Assembly: GCA_036924085.1 (NCBI GenBank)
Contig: JAVGWX010000007.1
Coordinates: 35,426,953 to 35,490,952 of the forward strand
DNA: 64,000 nt
Source: Ariolimax columbianus
Taxonomy: Eukaryota > Mollusca > Gastropoda > Stylommatophora > Arionidae
Direction: 5' to 3'
In this document: positions 21,226 through 32,154 of the stretch, one piece after another
Layout of the letters: every line of letters begins with the position of its first letter
Position numbering within the stretch: the first letter of the stretch is position 1
Program-made: the position numbers and the translations under genes
The notes under the pieces: generated by a model
Told to the model about the DNA's origin: nothing
Seen by the model: only the letters and a program-made list of their open reading frames with translations
Database searches by the model: none

Positions 21226-24200
21226 CCTTTACGGCATTAGCATAGATCCAAATCAACTTAAGTCACAAAAATCAAAGACGACTAAGGGAGTTTCAAATTG
21301 ACTTACAATGTCGTTGCATAACGATGGCTGCTCTAATCAAATATAATCGAACGACTTAGTAGAAATAGTCTGAACAATACTGCACTTTTGATTGTAGAGA
21401 CTTTCGCCCTGTAGGGTTAGATACAAACAATGGCGATTTTTAGATTTGTTTACAACCAATTTCTTATGTTTTTCACTTGAATTCGAAGATTCACCCACTA
21501 TTAAGAATGCAGCTGCAGGGGAAATTGCGCAATTCTTTAACACTTAGTATACGCAGCCAAAAACCACGATTTTACACGCCTATTTTTCTACAAAAATGTT
21601 CACACCTAACTGCTGTGACAAAATTATTCATATATCTGTTATCTTTTATTGTGTGATCATGTTTTATATATCAAAATGTCCAGGAATGATTGCTCTTTTT
21701 AGAAACAGTGCAAAAAGATGTCTGTACAGTGAAGTTGCATGCAAAAAATTATGTAATGTGTAAACAAAAATTAAAAACAATAAATAATTTGTCAACATTT
21801 TTTCACTTACCATTTCATTCAAATGAATCCTTCACAATGTTGACACACAAAAATTCTTTCTTTTGATAATATATCCATATTTACCCAATATTGGGAAGTT
21901 TCATCACTCTTGGATCAGAAATAACATTATTATGACCATTCAGCAGTGTTTGGTAAATTGAAAAATAAAATGGCACAAATTCTCTAAGAAAAAAAAAATT
22001 ATCTATGTACAGCTGATTTTAATTTACATTTATTTCAAATGATGCTGTTCAAAACAGTGATTTGGATGAAGAAATGGCTGGTCTGGGCATCCTTGACAAA
22101 AAAATGTTGTCCTAACTCTAGCATTTGGAGTACTGCAAACAATACATTGACGACACAGTGTAGACTTTTTGATAATGTGTCTTTTTCCACTGTGTCTGTT
22201 TGCATGGCTGCTGATGTAAGGTTCCACCTGCAAGCTGGGCGTCTCTGTAGCTGCAAAAAGGCGAAGCTCAGAAACTAATTGCTTTTTAAATTGTAGATAG
22301 GGCTGCTTTTTTGTGTTTGCAGGCCTCGTCAGGGCATGCAAAATAAATGAATTCAGCTGAGCTACTTCAAAAATCCAAAAGAAAATTTTCTTCCACCATT
22401 TCCTTGTTCTTCTAGTGAAGGTACCATATGTTGCGACACACTGATCAACCTTATCACACCCATTCATGCGGTAGTTGTAGTCATCAATCATTGATGGTTT
22501 ATCCTTCACTACACCAGAACGACTTGTTAAATGTTTGGTGGTCACCGAGGCTTCACTAGAGACAAGCAAGCATTGTTTTTTAGCCTTCTTGTCTCTGAAC
22601 ATCACGCAGAGGAATGTTCTTTCTATATGGAGAAACCATTTCATTTGTAAAAAGGACAATTTTGTTGTCTTGAAAGCTTGTGGAAAATCTCTGCGGTTTA
22701 TGTTGACCGTACCAGTGTAGTAATGGCCATTACTGGTAAGGTACTGCAGCAGCGGATAGCTGGTGTAGTAACGGTCAGCATAAATGTGATGGCCTTTCCC
22801 ACAAGGTTCTAAAAGCTTGTCAAATATTTTGACGGCTTGTTGACTGCTTGGATCTAGGTCTGGATTGTAAGATGTATTGCTGACAAAATATATCAATATG
22901 TTGACAACATAAGCAGTGTTGCTGTCGCAGAGGCCAAAGGTTTTGACGTGGTATTTTTTTGGCTTTGATGCATTGAACATCTTATGGGCCCACCTTCCCT
23001 TCCATCCAATGACCATTTCATCCACAGAAAGTTCCTTGAATGGGTAATAGGATTTTTGAAATTGAAGTAGCAAGCTCTGCACAAATGGCTCAATTTTGGC
23101 TTTGCCCTGCGAATCAGGATTGCTTACATGAAACATTGTATGGTACAAAGCTTGGAACCTGTCCCTCGTGAATACCTTCCTGAACCAAGGTGTTTCTGTA
23201 GTCTCATCATGTGCCCAGTAGTCACTAATTTTAGGCTTCTTTAAATAGCCGATAACAGTAATGACAACAAAGAATTTATGTAGCTCAGGCACAGTCACTG
23301 GTGACCATGTTAGATAAACTGACCGTACTGCAGTTGTTTCTTTCATTGCCAGGCACCGTTGGGCCGCATAATCATTTACTGACCTGACAAGGTCTTCCAT
23401 AATGGCATCAGTAAATAAAGCTTTAAAGCAAAATAAGGGTGATGCATTCTCTGGAATAATGTCAGGATTGACACCAGGGATTCTTGGCTGAGGTGGAATA
23501 AACCGAAAGGTATTGTCTGTGCTGCCCTCAAATACCTCCCTCCATTGCCCTTCATCACTAACCTGAGCGTCTGCCCTAGTAGTTGCCATTGGGACAGGAG
23601 ACACTGTAGATGGATCTACTGTACTGCTGGTACTAGTACTAGGCCTAGGACCAGGATTCCTATCAAGTACAGATCTTGACCTTGCTCCTCGTCCTCTCTT
23701 AGGCATAGGACCTTTACCCTTTCCTCTACTATGGATGAGAGACTCCTCCTCTTGCTCACTCGAACTATCCCTGGTGGCACTGTACAATGATGTATTTCTA
23801 ACATCCCCTTCTTCTTCTGAATGAGAACTTTCACTGTCAGTGTCAGAAGTCATGTCATCTGTATCTTCTTCAGCCCAGATTTGAATCATCTTAGTGGCCT
23901 GAACAGCAGAAAATCGTGCACCACGAGAATTGGTAGAGGAAGCCATTTCTTCAAATGAAAAAAAAAGTTGAAAAAAATCGCTACTTTCGTTAGATTATTG
24001 AACAAAATGTGCCAAATTAATTCTCAAAAGCTTACCAAACCACGCCGTAAGATGCTTAAAAGGACAGGAACAGGAAATGATGTTGCAGTAGTTTAAAATG
24101 TTGGATAGGAAATAAAAATATTTAAAACTTGGCGTTGTACATTTCGAGCGACAACGCCCATTTCATGGAAACAAAATATCACTGACGCACTTTCCGATAA

Positions 24201-24642
24201 CAATTTATTATGAATATTTCCTTCCGAATTAGAACTGTCCATGCTAAATATTTCTTTATCTACATGTCTGTCTATTTCAAGTCATGGTTGAATTATCTGT
24301 GAGACACGTACTGCCGAAAATCGTGTCCCACGAGAATGGGGAGGGAGGACGCCATTTCTTCAAGTAAAAAAAGTAAACAAAATAACTTTGTTTACATTTT
24401 TATTTTTTAATTTAGTAGTACATAATTGATAATAATGTTAACTCACGCTCTAGAAATGGAATCTGAAATGGCATTGTTGTGGGTTTATACTTGCTGGATT
24501 TGGATTAAACCCATATTAAATACATTTAATACGTTGCAAAGAGTGCGAGCCACGCTATTTGGCTTAATGTAATTCCGTGGCTGCCTAATCGACACGTCAT
24601 TTGGCGGGTCGGAATTTAAGGGTTAATGCAGTGTCGTAAAGG
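21226..24642. mobile_element. piggyBac transposon, apparently complete
   Basis: A 3417-bp element flanked on both sides by TTAA (21222-21225 and 24643-24646), the obligatory target of piggyBac. The inverted termini begin cctttacggcattagcat (left) and cctttacgacactgcatt (right, reverse complement). A single open transposase gene lies on the - strand at 22030-23946. It sits in a nesprin intron 62 bp after the donor of the exon at 20833. Confidence 0.9.
22030..23946 (-). CDS. piggyBac (PGBD4-like) transposase, intact ORF
   Basis: A 638-residue DDE/D transposase for cut-and-paste movement at TTAA. N-terminal acidic and Ser-rich region (about residues 27-75), then a basic stretch KRGRGARSR (about 83-91). 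Core from about 170, with the catalytic aspartates D309 (SVDEM), D391 (YADRYY) and D498 (GCDKVD) all present. Cys-His-rich C terminus (CRQCIVC...CQGC...HPNHC, about 597-631), the expected zinc-binding end domain. The first ATG sits just before the acidic region. No stop or frameshift, normal family length, so recent activity is plausible. Internal ORFs on the other strand are shadows. Confidence 0.92.
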   Translation of the reverse strand: MASSTNSRGARFSAVQATKMIQIWAEEDTDDMTSDTDSESSHSEEEGDVRNTSLYSATRDSSSEQEEESLIHSRGKGKGPMPKRGRGARSRSVLDRNPGPRPSTSTSSTVDPSTVSPVPMATTRADAQVSDEGQWREVFEGSTDNTFRFIPPQPRIPGVNPDIIPENASPLFCFKALFTDAIMEDLVRSVNDYAAQRCLAMKETTAVRSVYLTWSPVTVPELHKFFVVITVIGYLKKPKISDYWAHDETTETPWFRKVFTRDRFQALYHTMFHVSNPDSQGKAKIEPFVQSLLLQFQKSYYPFKELSVDEMVIGWKGRWAHKMFNASKPKKYHVKTFGLCDSNTAYVVNILIYFVSNTSYNPDLDPSSQQAVKIFDKLLEPCGKGHHIYADRYYTSYPLLQYLTSNGHYYTGTVNINRRDFPQAFKTTKLSFLQMKWFLHIERTFLCVMFRDKKAKKQCLLVSSEASVTTKHLTSRSGVVKDKPSMIDDYNYRMNGCDKVDQCVATYGTFTRRTRKWWKKIFFWIFEVAQLNSFILHALTRPANTKKQPYLQFKKQLVSELRLFAATETPSLQVEPYISSHANRHSGKRHIIKKSTLCRQCIVCSTPNARVRTTFFCQGCPDQPFLHPNHCFEQHHLK

Positions 24643-24646
24643 TTAA

Positions 24647-25304
24647 CCTTTATCACTCCCCAGGCCGTCTGATACGCCCAGCTCGTCACACGTTAAAAAA
24701 AAAAAATTTTTGACATTTTTTTTCTCCAAGTACGGAGACCCTACCGATAGTTATTTTTATACTGCTGGATTCGTCACGTTCATCTACACACGCTTTTTGC
24801 CGGTAAAAGTATCGAATGTTAGATTACAAATGGCTTTTGAACGATTTATTTTTTTTTTTCGCCGAATGGAGCAGGCCGACTTTTTGGGGAAAGGTGAAAG
24901 TAGGTTGTTGGGAAAGATCTTTATCTTGTAAATATGTTTATTTTATTTGTTTAGATGAAAGAACTACACTTGAATTGGAAACTAACAGTTGAGTCGATAT
25001 TGTAAACACAGTATCGATTCTTTGTTATGGTTTCCATGGTTTTCTATCGGAGCAACTAGGCCTAGTCGGGCGAGTCCAAATATTTAAATTTTTTCAAAAA
25101 ATTTCACATTCATCTTCTTGTATCTCAGAAACTAACAAACACACAACAACAACAATAACATCAACAAGTTCTTTATTCAATTGTGTCTCTAAACACAAGA
25201 AAATCATATTTATTGACCAACAAACAGAACAGTTACAATTTTTGAAAGTTGCAAAATTGAAAAATGTGAAAAATTTTCAAAAATTTAATGCGGACGGGTA
25301 CAGG
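24647..25304 (-). mobile_element. Small non-autonomous TTAA element next to piggyBac
   Basis: 658 bp between TTAA at 24643-24646 (shared with the piggyBac) and TTAA at 25305-25308. The ends cctttatcactccccaggc and cctgtacccgtccgcatt are weakly alike. The interior matches, in opposite orientation, the element at 53436-54117 (blocks aggcctagtcg, accatggaaaccac, gtatcgat, ctgttagtttccaattc). No transposase ORF; presumably mobilised in trans. Confidence 0.75.
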
Positions 25305-25329
25305 TTAATTTAAGATTTAGAAACATTGG

Positions 25330-26850
25330 TAGAATCATTTTGTCGCCATTCTCAACTGTCCGTCCATCATCAGCACACAGCCATAGCTCACAGGCTACTA
25401 TTAACCAGAGGCTTGACTGTGAGCCCATAGAGGCAGAGGTCAGGAAGCCTATCAGCTCGATGTCCAAAGGCAAGGCTCCCGGTTCTGATTCCATCCCGGC
25501 AGAGATTTTGCAAGCAAAGGGTCCTATGCTTTATCAAGAACTGACTGCACTCTTTCATTGTATTTGGGAAGCCGAGACAGTTCCACTGAAGATAAAGGAT
25601 TCCGCACTACAACCTTGTATACCTTTACAAGTAAAAGGACAATCATCAATCATGCAACAATCACAGGGTATCTCTTTGTTGTCAATTGCACGCAAAATTC
25701 TGGCCTGAGTCCTGCTCAACCGCTAAAATTGTCACCTTGAGAAGGGCTTCCTCTCTGAGTGTCAGTGTGGTTTTAATGCGGGTCATGGGACGATTGACAT
25801 GTCAACTTCAGGCGAAATGTCAAGAATAGAATTGTGACCTGTACATAGTGTACAAATGAGGAAATATGAGATAGAATTACAACAGCAATAGGGGCTTTTG
25901 AAGACCTATTGGCAACTATCAAAAGAAGGAAACTCACTTGGTACGGTCACATATCGAGATCAAATGGTCTTGCAAATACGATCCTGCATGGAAAGGTGCA
26001 AGACAGACGACGAAGAGGCCATCCCAAAAAGAGGTGGTAAATTTTTTAAATGGACCAATCTCCGACCAGAAGAGAAGGGTGGCGTGAGGTTGTGAGAATG
26101 TCTTCATGTATGCCCTAACGACCTCACTAGTTATGGGATGACCTGACCTGACATAGTTTTTGTCGGTCTGACCAAAGCCTTTGACACGATCAGTAGGGAT
26201 GGACTCTGACAAATGATGGCGTAGTTTGGCTGCTCCTGAAGATTCATTGCGGTTGTTCACCAATTTACAATGCTCATCTACTGCACAATTGTCTGTATCC
26301 TTCCCAGTCACCACAGGTGCCAAACAGAGTTGTATGCTGGCACCGCTACTTTTTAGCATGTTCTTTACAGTATTGTTCAGTGATGCTGTACATGGTGCTG
26401 CTACTGGCATGCTTATTAGGTACTGAAATGCAAGGTCAGCTGTTCATCTCAAGGTGCTTGAAATCCTACACTAAGGTGTGTGAGGCCAGAATCTTGGATC
26501 TCCTGTTCGCGGACGATTGTGCCCTCAACACTTGCTCAAAAAAGATACGCAGTCCATCATGACAGAGTTTTCAGCGGCATGCAGTAACTTTAGTCTTACG
26601 ATCAACACTAAGCCAAGACATCGAACTAAAGATTACTGTACAGAACCAACATTTCCAGGCAGTCACTTGCTTCACCTACCTAGACAGTACCCTAACAAGA
26701 GAGGCAAATAACAACACAGTTTTACAAATGAGCTTGGACGGCATCTTGGTTATCAAGGTTCAGACCTGGCAGTTGGTAAAAAGTGGACTACTGGAAACAA
26801 ACACAGTGAACCAGTTATGAATCCGTTGTTAGAATAGTGTGTCTTTGTCA
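25330..26850 (+). pseudogene. RTE-like LINE reverse transcriptase, decayed and interrupted
   Basis: Reads VRKPISSMSKGKAPGSDSIP, then AEILQAKGP, IWEAETVPLKIKD, SQGISLLSIARKILARVLLN, and after an interruption FVGLTKAFDTISRDGL. Further on SWISCSRTIV marks degraded downstream RT. A 301-bp LINE fragment is inserted at 25850-26150. Multiple stops. RTE-like by the GKAPGSD-x-IPAE and GISLLSIA-x-KI-AR motifs (family knowledge). Confidence 0.72.
25850..26150 (+). mobile_element. Nested 5'-truncated LINE fragment with TSD
   Basis: The 3' end of the LINE family seen complete at 59818-64000 (shared: ttacaacagcaatagggg, gaagacctattggcaact, gatgacctgacctg tail). Flanked by the direct repeat acatagt at 25843-25849 and 26151-26157. 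Removing the insert plus one repeat makes the host LINE read DLYIVFVGLTKAFDT. Confidence 0.82.
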
Positions 26851-27129
26851 GACATAAAATCATATTCTAGACTGCACAATCAAACTTCAATGTAACAAAC
26901 TACAACTACATTTTGCATAGCAAACTTTTCAGTCACATTATAAAAAAAAATAATGTTGCATATTGAAATTGTAAACATAATACAGCCAGATTTGCAAAAT
27001 GTGCACTATGATTTCACTGTATACACACACAAAGTGTATAGTAAAGTGTATTTAATGGCCAACCTGTAAACCAAGAAATACAAACACTTTAGCTAAAATA
27101 TATACCAGGAATTGAGGTTGTAACAATAT

Positions 27130-27512
27130 CCCAAGGGGTCTGCCGGGGTCTTTGTATATGCCAAGGACAAGAATAGCACCACTGCCCCACAGAGAGCATG
27201 TCGTAAGAGACAACTAACTGTGTGACATGACATAACACCATCCATGGATAGGTGGTTTGTTAAGAGCAGCATAGATGGCGCCTAACAGGCTGCGGGTCTA
27301 CTTTGCTCTAGTGTTTGAGTCTATTAAGATGGACTTGCACATCGGTTAACCACCCTCCGCTGCACATGTCCCAACGTAGCATAGTAATAAGCTGCTCGAG
27401 CCTAGCCTGCTAAGCAGGAAATCTTCCACCTGGGTACATCCAGTTCACGTAAGGACTGGAACCTGCACAGGGGCATCTGTCCCTGTAGAAGTACAGGTCA
27501 TCAAAGACTAAG
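27130..27512 (-). repeat. Interspersed repeat family X, reverse full-length copy
   Basis: The reverse complement matches the 19190 copy over its whole length, including the palindrome cluster (cctgtagaagtacagg; cctgcacagg). Both copies end at about the same positions, so the unit length of about 375 bp is probably complete. Confidence 0.8.
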
Positions 27513-27722
27513 ACAATAGCTTTAACATGAATCAAAACTGCAAACACAAGTTATACAGGTAAAAGAATCAAATATATACATTGTATCTGAACCTAATATG
27601 TAAATATTGCACCTGTATTGTGGTTGGCCCTGTTCATTTGTTAATTTATTGTAGTACTGTATTAAACATTTCTTTAAGGTTTATGTTTTCCTGCGTGTGT
27701 TCATTATGTTCTTCATCAATAG

Positions 27723-27875
27723 GTTTTGCAGCTAAATGCTTCAAGTCAGCAGAGCACCATTGACAGTCTCAATGAGAAGGCACAACACTTGAAGCATACA
27801 AGCAGAGATGGAAATCTCAGTGCTCAGATTCCTGAAGTGGTGGAAAGATACACGAAACTTGTCAGGAGAGCTAAG
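27723..27875 (+). CDS. SYNE1: Nesprin-1-like spectrin-repeat exon, unit 3 exon type a
   Basis: A 51-codon phase 0 exon, VLQLNASSQQSTIDSL...TSRDGNLS...RYTKLVRRAK. The acceptor is catcaatag at 27721-27722. The competing ttttgcag 10 bp further in would shorten it and break the 51-codon pattern. The donor gttgta is weak at +3. It shares EKAQHLKHTSRD with the unit 1 copy (EKASTLVQTSRD). The intron before it contains the piggyBac, a TTAA element and RTE-like LINE insertions. Confidence 0.84.
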
Positions 27876-28021
27876 GTTGTACTCATTTATATTATTATTT
27901 CACATTCATTAGAATCTTTGACCTGGTTTAAGATGTGCCTTTTATTTAGTCTTGTCAAGCATTTCCCTGTTAGGATGCTGGATGGTCTACGTTTGTTGCA
28001 TCAGGTTGTTGTTAGTCATGT

Positions 28022-29156
28022 AGTGTAAAAAAAACATAAAATAGGTATGGTCATACACCGCACAAAGATGAAAAGACAAGCGAAACCTACCAATAGGCCT
28101 TTATCAGGGACAACAAACAATAATAATGAACTAACGAATCATAGAAGAAAGGAGGAATACATAAATAGAGGATATGGATATATATAAAGGCGTAAGAAAG
28201 GTACTGATCTGGATAACAAGAAATTGTCACACAGGTCGGAGGCCAGATACCAAATGATGATAGGGGGGGGGGGGGGGGGGGTGTGAAGGCATAAGAAGTG
28301 GGCCAAATACAGAAAGACCAAATGGTGATACGGTTGAGAGAAAAGTAGAAGACAAACAGATGGAGGCAGGGATGACATGATGATTAGGAAAAGGTACGGA
28401 AGATATTGATACCATGTCGCTGGAGGCAGTCCATGCAGGAGATCAGTTTGTTCTCAAGTGCGAAAAGATGTAGATCATCAGATAAGCAAGAAACCATGCC
28501 TGTGATACTGACATCAACTTTGCTCCGGTGCCCTGGACCATTGAAGTGGCTGACGATTTGGGCACTAGTGTGTTTATAGATGAGATGCTACTTATATATC
28601 AGCACCATACTATGAATAGACCTGTGGGCTCCACAGTAAAGATAAAGGTTTAGAATAGCTTATTAGTCGTGGCAACCAATCTGTTAAGAGCATTGTGTTC
28701 TTGCAATCTCAGGCAGGTCATTTAAAGAGATGTCAGGCTAATGTAGAACTGATCTTTCAGTTTGGGAGGTTAGTTTAGGGTCAGAAATCTAAACCAAGAA
28801 AGGCCATGCAGCAGCAGAAAGTGCAATCAGAGCATCAACCACCAACTCTTTTTGTCATTTAAGTGGCAAGATGAAAGCCAAGTGTTAGCAGCAGATTTGG
28901 CAGATGACAAATCTGCAACTAGAAGGACAACAGCTAGAATAGGAAATGTAATAACAATGTACAAAACTAAAAGATGACACAAATAGCTAAAGAAATTACA
29001 CAGAAAAATAAGCATTTTCTGACTTGTTGAGGCCTAGTCTCAAATAGAGCATAGCACAGGGAACACAGAAGAGAACAATGATGTATTAAAAACATGATGT
29101 TTATTTCATGGGCTCTCTAGAAGGATCATATTCATAATGTCCCCAGAAGTAAAGAA
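28022..29156. other. Intron, nothing firmly recognised
   Basis: Contains the poly-G run and non-coding text. No LINE motif could be read with confidence on either strand. Confidence 0.5.
28263..28281. repeat. Poly-G run
   Basis: Nineteen consecutive G residues in otherwise unassigned intron sequence. Confidence 0.95.
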
Positions 29157-29396
29157 GTGTTACTGGGGTCAGACAGAGGAGCAAAGAAGAACAACACTGT
29201 AACCTGCCAGGCATGTCGTAAGGGATGACTGAGGAAAGTTGGGCATGGGGCTGGTACCACATCCTGTAGAGATTTCAAGTCTCTTTAACAGATACTTCAA
29301 CAGATATAGAAATGTTGAAGTTTGATGACTTGGCATGTATTATTTTAGGGCATATGCTCCACTAGGTGCTGAAAGGTTATTGATTGATTGATTGAG
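29157..29396 (+). repeat. Low-copy repeat shared with 1135-1335
   Basis: Contains gaggagcaaagaagaacaac, ctgtaacctgccag, acttcaacagatatagaaat and atatgctccac, in the same order as 1135-1335, and ends in (attg)n. Possibly a SINE-like unit; unclassified. Confidence 0.55.
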
Positions 29397-29509
29397 AGGC
29401 ATAGAAGGCACAGTTAAAATAAAAATGGTCATCTTACATTCTAACAGCAAGGTTGTTTTCATAATTTATTAGCAAGTTGAACTATTGTCATTCAATGTTA
29501 GCTATTTTT

Positions 29510-29830
29510 CTTTCCACTTATGCCATTGGTTATGGAAAGCTTAAGTTATCTGTCCTGTGCCAAGTGCGTTGCGTTGGTCAATGTTAGCATGTGCCTTTGC
29601 ACAATCACTCTGTCATCTATCTACCTGCCTCGTGGTCGCCCCCTTACCCTGTAGACAGATCTACCAGCGTTGTAAGCCACCAGTAGAACTTGATGAGGGT
29701 GCATTCTTATGAGATGACCAAACCAGCGTATCTTGTGCCTGGAAATGTTATCTGCACAAAATGTAGTGCCGACCATACTTGGAATATCATAATTTCTCAT
29801 TCTGCCTTAAGGCGTCCGTCCAGACCATAT
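29510..29830 (-). pseudogene. LINE 3' end remnant
   Basis: Inverted counterpart of 30345-30690: shared blocks ctttccacttatgcc, ccaagtgcgttgcgtt, agatctaccagcgttgtaag, ggtgcattcttatgagatga. Corresponds to the C-terminal tail with (G/A)H-LMRM-P-Q-L-P-L. Confidence 0.62.
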
Positions 29831-29984
29831 CCCGGCCAAATCCAAATTGAGGTTTGGACAGTGTAGTTTCGGCAATAGGTCTTATTCAATTATCATTCAA
29901 TGTTACATACTACAAAACATGGGTTCTCTCATAAGCTTCAAACAAAACACCAATGTCAGTCGCATATGAGTTTGCTCTTTAACA

Positions 29985-30112
29985 CATGTTAGTTAGTTTT
30001 CTTTCCACTTGTGCCGATGAGAGCTTAAGTCGTCTATCCTTTGCCAAGTGCTTTGCGTTGAACAATGTGAGCCTGTGTCTCTGCACATCACTCTAATGTC
30101 GTGAGTTCAAGG
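29985..30112 (-). repeat. LINE 3' terminal fragment
   Basis: ttagttttctttccacttgt, then gagagcttaagtcgtctatc, repeats the outermost 3' portion of the LINE at 29510 and 30345. Very short truncated copy. Confidence 0.6.
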
Positions 30113-30199
30113 ATTTGGGTAGTATGTTTTTGCAGATGGTAAGATTACAGGGAAATTGAGACTAGGTGTCAGAAAGCATCTGCTGTGACATCAGGTGTC

Positions 30200-30690
30200 T
30201 CCACCCGAGCATTACTTTGGCAACATAGCAACAACTGATAAACAGTATATTTATGCAGACTCTGTGCTACCAGGGTCAAACATGGTCTCTGTCCAAGGCG
30301 CGTTAGAGCAGAATTTTGACGTGTGGAATGAAGTGTTTGAGGAAAGTGATCGGTGTTACCAGGAGAGGAATGTTACAATGCGGAATGCCGATATTTGAAG
30401 TATGGTCAGCACTACGTCTTGTGCCGAATACATTTCTAGATAGAAAATAAGTTGGTTTGGTCATCTCATGAGAATGCACCCTCATCAACTTCCACTGATA
30501 GCTTACAACGCTGGTAGATCTGGCTACATGGCAAAGGTGCGGCCGTGAGACAGGTGGATAGATGGCATTAGAGTGATTGTGCAGCGACACGGGCTCACAT
30601 TGTTCAACGCAACGCACTTGGCAGAGGATAGACGACTTAAGCTCTCATTAGCACAGTGGAAAGAAAATTAACTCACTAACATGTGTTTCC
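30200..30690 (+). pseudogene. LINE 3' end remnant
   Basis: The + strand shows WFGHLMRMHPHQLPLIAYNA around 30454-30513, followed by the terminal block ending agtggaaagaaaattaactc. The pair with 29510-29830 forms a large inverted repeat about 500 bp apart. Earlier text (EVFEESDRCYQERNVTMRNA, about 30330-30395) is degraded coding sequence of the same element. Confidence 0.62.
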
Positions 30691-30992
30691 AGACCGACAA
30701 AGTTTAGGACTAGCTAATGGCTGGATTAGCAGAAGTCAGACAAGTCAAAGTCTACTGTACATTGCCTTGTCTGTACTGTTATTTTACTTGAGACATGTAT
30801 TTGCTATCCGTAAAGTCTTTATTAGTTTTAGCTGTCTTATGTTTACATATTTCCAAGCACATTTGCATTGAGTATAGTTTTGTAAACACAGTGGAAATAT
30901 AACAAACAAATGTATGTGACCTGTGTTATTTTTAGGACAATGTATAATTCTATATGGGTTTTTTTTTCTGTCTTCTCTGTTTAAAACATTAG

Positions 30993-31157
30993 GACCTGAA
31001 TGAACAGTGTGAGAAGAACTTACGGGATCACCAAACCTACCGGAACATTTATTTGGACATGTCAGATTGGCTTGAATCAGCAGTGGACAAACTTGGCATG
31101 TGTAGTGACATGAGAGGAGACAGACACGCCATTGAGGCTCAGCTGCACAAAATCGAG
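30993..31157 (+). CDS. SYNE1: Nesprin-1-like spectrin-repeat exon, unit 3 exon type b
   Basis: A 55-codon phase 0 exon (acceptor aaaacattag, donor gttgag). DLNEQCEKNLRDHQTY leads to helix A MSDWLESAVDKL, the loop MCSDMRGDRH and half of helix B (AIEAQLHKIE). The GDR-x-A-I loop agrees with the sister exons at 6032, 41862 and 48089. Confidence 0.86.
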
Positions 31158-32140
31158 GTTGAGTATTGAAATATTTGTAGTATAAATTTCTTGTTAGTTA
31201 ATGGGGAATGGAACAACTTATAAATGCTATATATGCCATCATAGAGAGAATTGCTGATGTAGTTTATTTCATATCACAGCTCAGCTCATTTGAAAATACA
31301 AACTTAGCGCATCCACAGAATGCTAGAATTCTGTGCATCAAAGTTTTATTCAAAATAAAATTAATATTGAACAAATTTAGCCAAATTTATGATCTAAACA
31401 TCGAAAGACAGATAATTAAACTATCTATGACATGAAGCATTCATAATAAAGAATATTTATTAGTATTTAGCGTTAAATGACATTAATTCGCAAATGGAAA
31501 TTGGAGAGACGATTTATTTGTTGCCTACCCGTCGCATATTTCACCGATATATTAGTCAATTACTTTAAGACTACGTTTTGTATTATGTGTTCCAGAAAAA
31601 ATCTGAATTGGGCAAGTGTTGAATAGCCATGAGTAATTCAGATGCCACAAGTAATTCAGATGTTTGATTATGGGACTGATCAAAAAATTGATAATTTAAA
31701 AAACCTTTTTTTAAGAATTCGCCCAAAATTGAAAACACATGCAAAGCGAACGCCGTTTTTAGAAAATGGTAGCATCACGTCTCCAAGATGTTCGGTTATA
31801 ATTTTGTCTCTCTGACCAAGGAGAGTTTGTTGCTATGCAACAATGGTCAGCGCTAGTATTAAAATGATGATTTCAAGTTATTCAATGTTATGATTTCCAA
31901 CTAGGCAAATAAGGCACTGCTGAACTGATAAGAGTTCAGATCTATTTATTGTTATTAATGTTTCACTGAAGTGTAACAAATACCAAACTGTTCAAATGTG
32001 AAATTAAGGCAGTAAAGACATTTAATAACCTTTTACACCTTAAACAGGAAAAATATATATATACACACACACTCACTCACTCTCTCCTCTCTCTCTCTCT
32101 CTCTCGTAAAATTATTTATTTAAATTGATTAATGTGATTT
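31158..32140. other. Intron, nothing recognised
   Basis: AT-rich; a 75-codon ORF at 31208-31435 has no recognisable motif and biased low-complexity composition, so it is not called. Confidence 0.55.
32051..32105. repeat. Composite (TA)(CA)(TCAC)(CT) microsatellite
   Basis: Runs of ta, ca, ctcact and ct in series, ending 50 bp before a SINE. Confidence 0.93.
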
Positions 32141-32154
32141 AAATCTGTAATCGA

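Noticed and set aside
22030..23946. The piggyBac ORF as a domesticated host gene (PGBD-like)
   Set aside because: It still lies between TTAA-flanked inverted termini as a complete element, with no introns or fused domains, so a mobile transposase is simpler.
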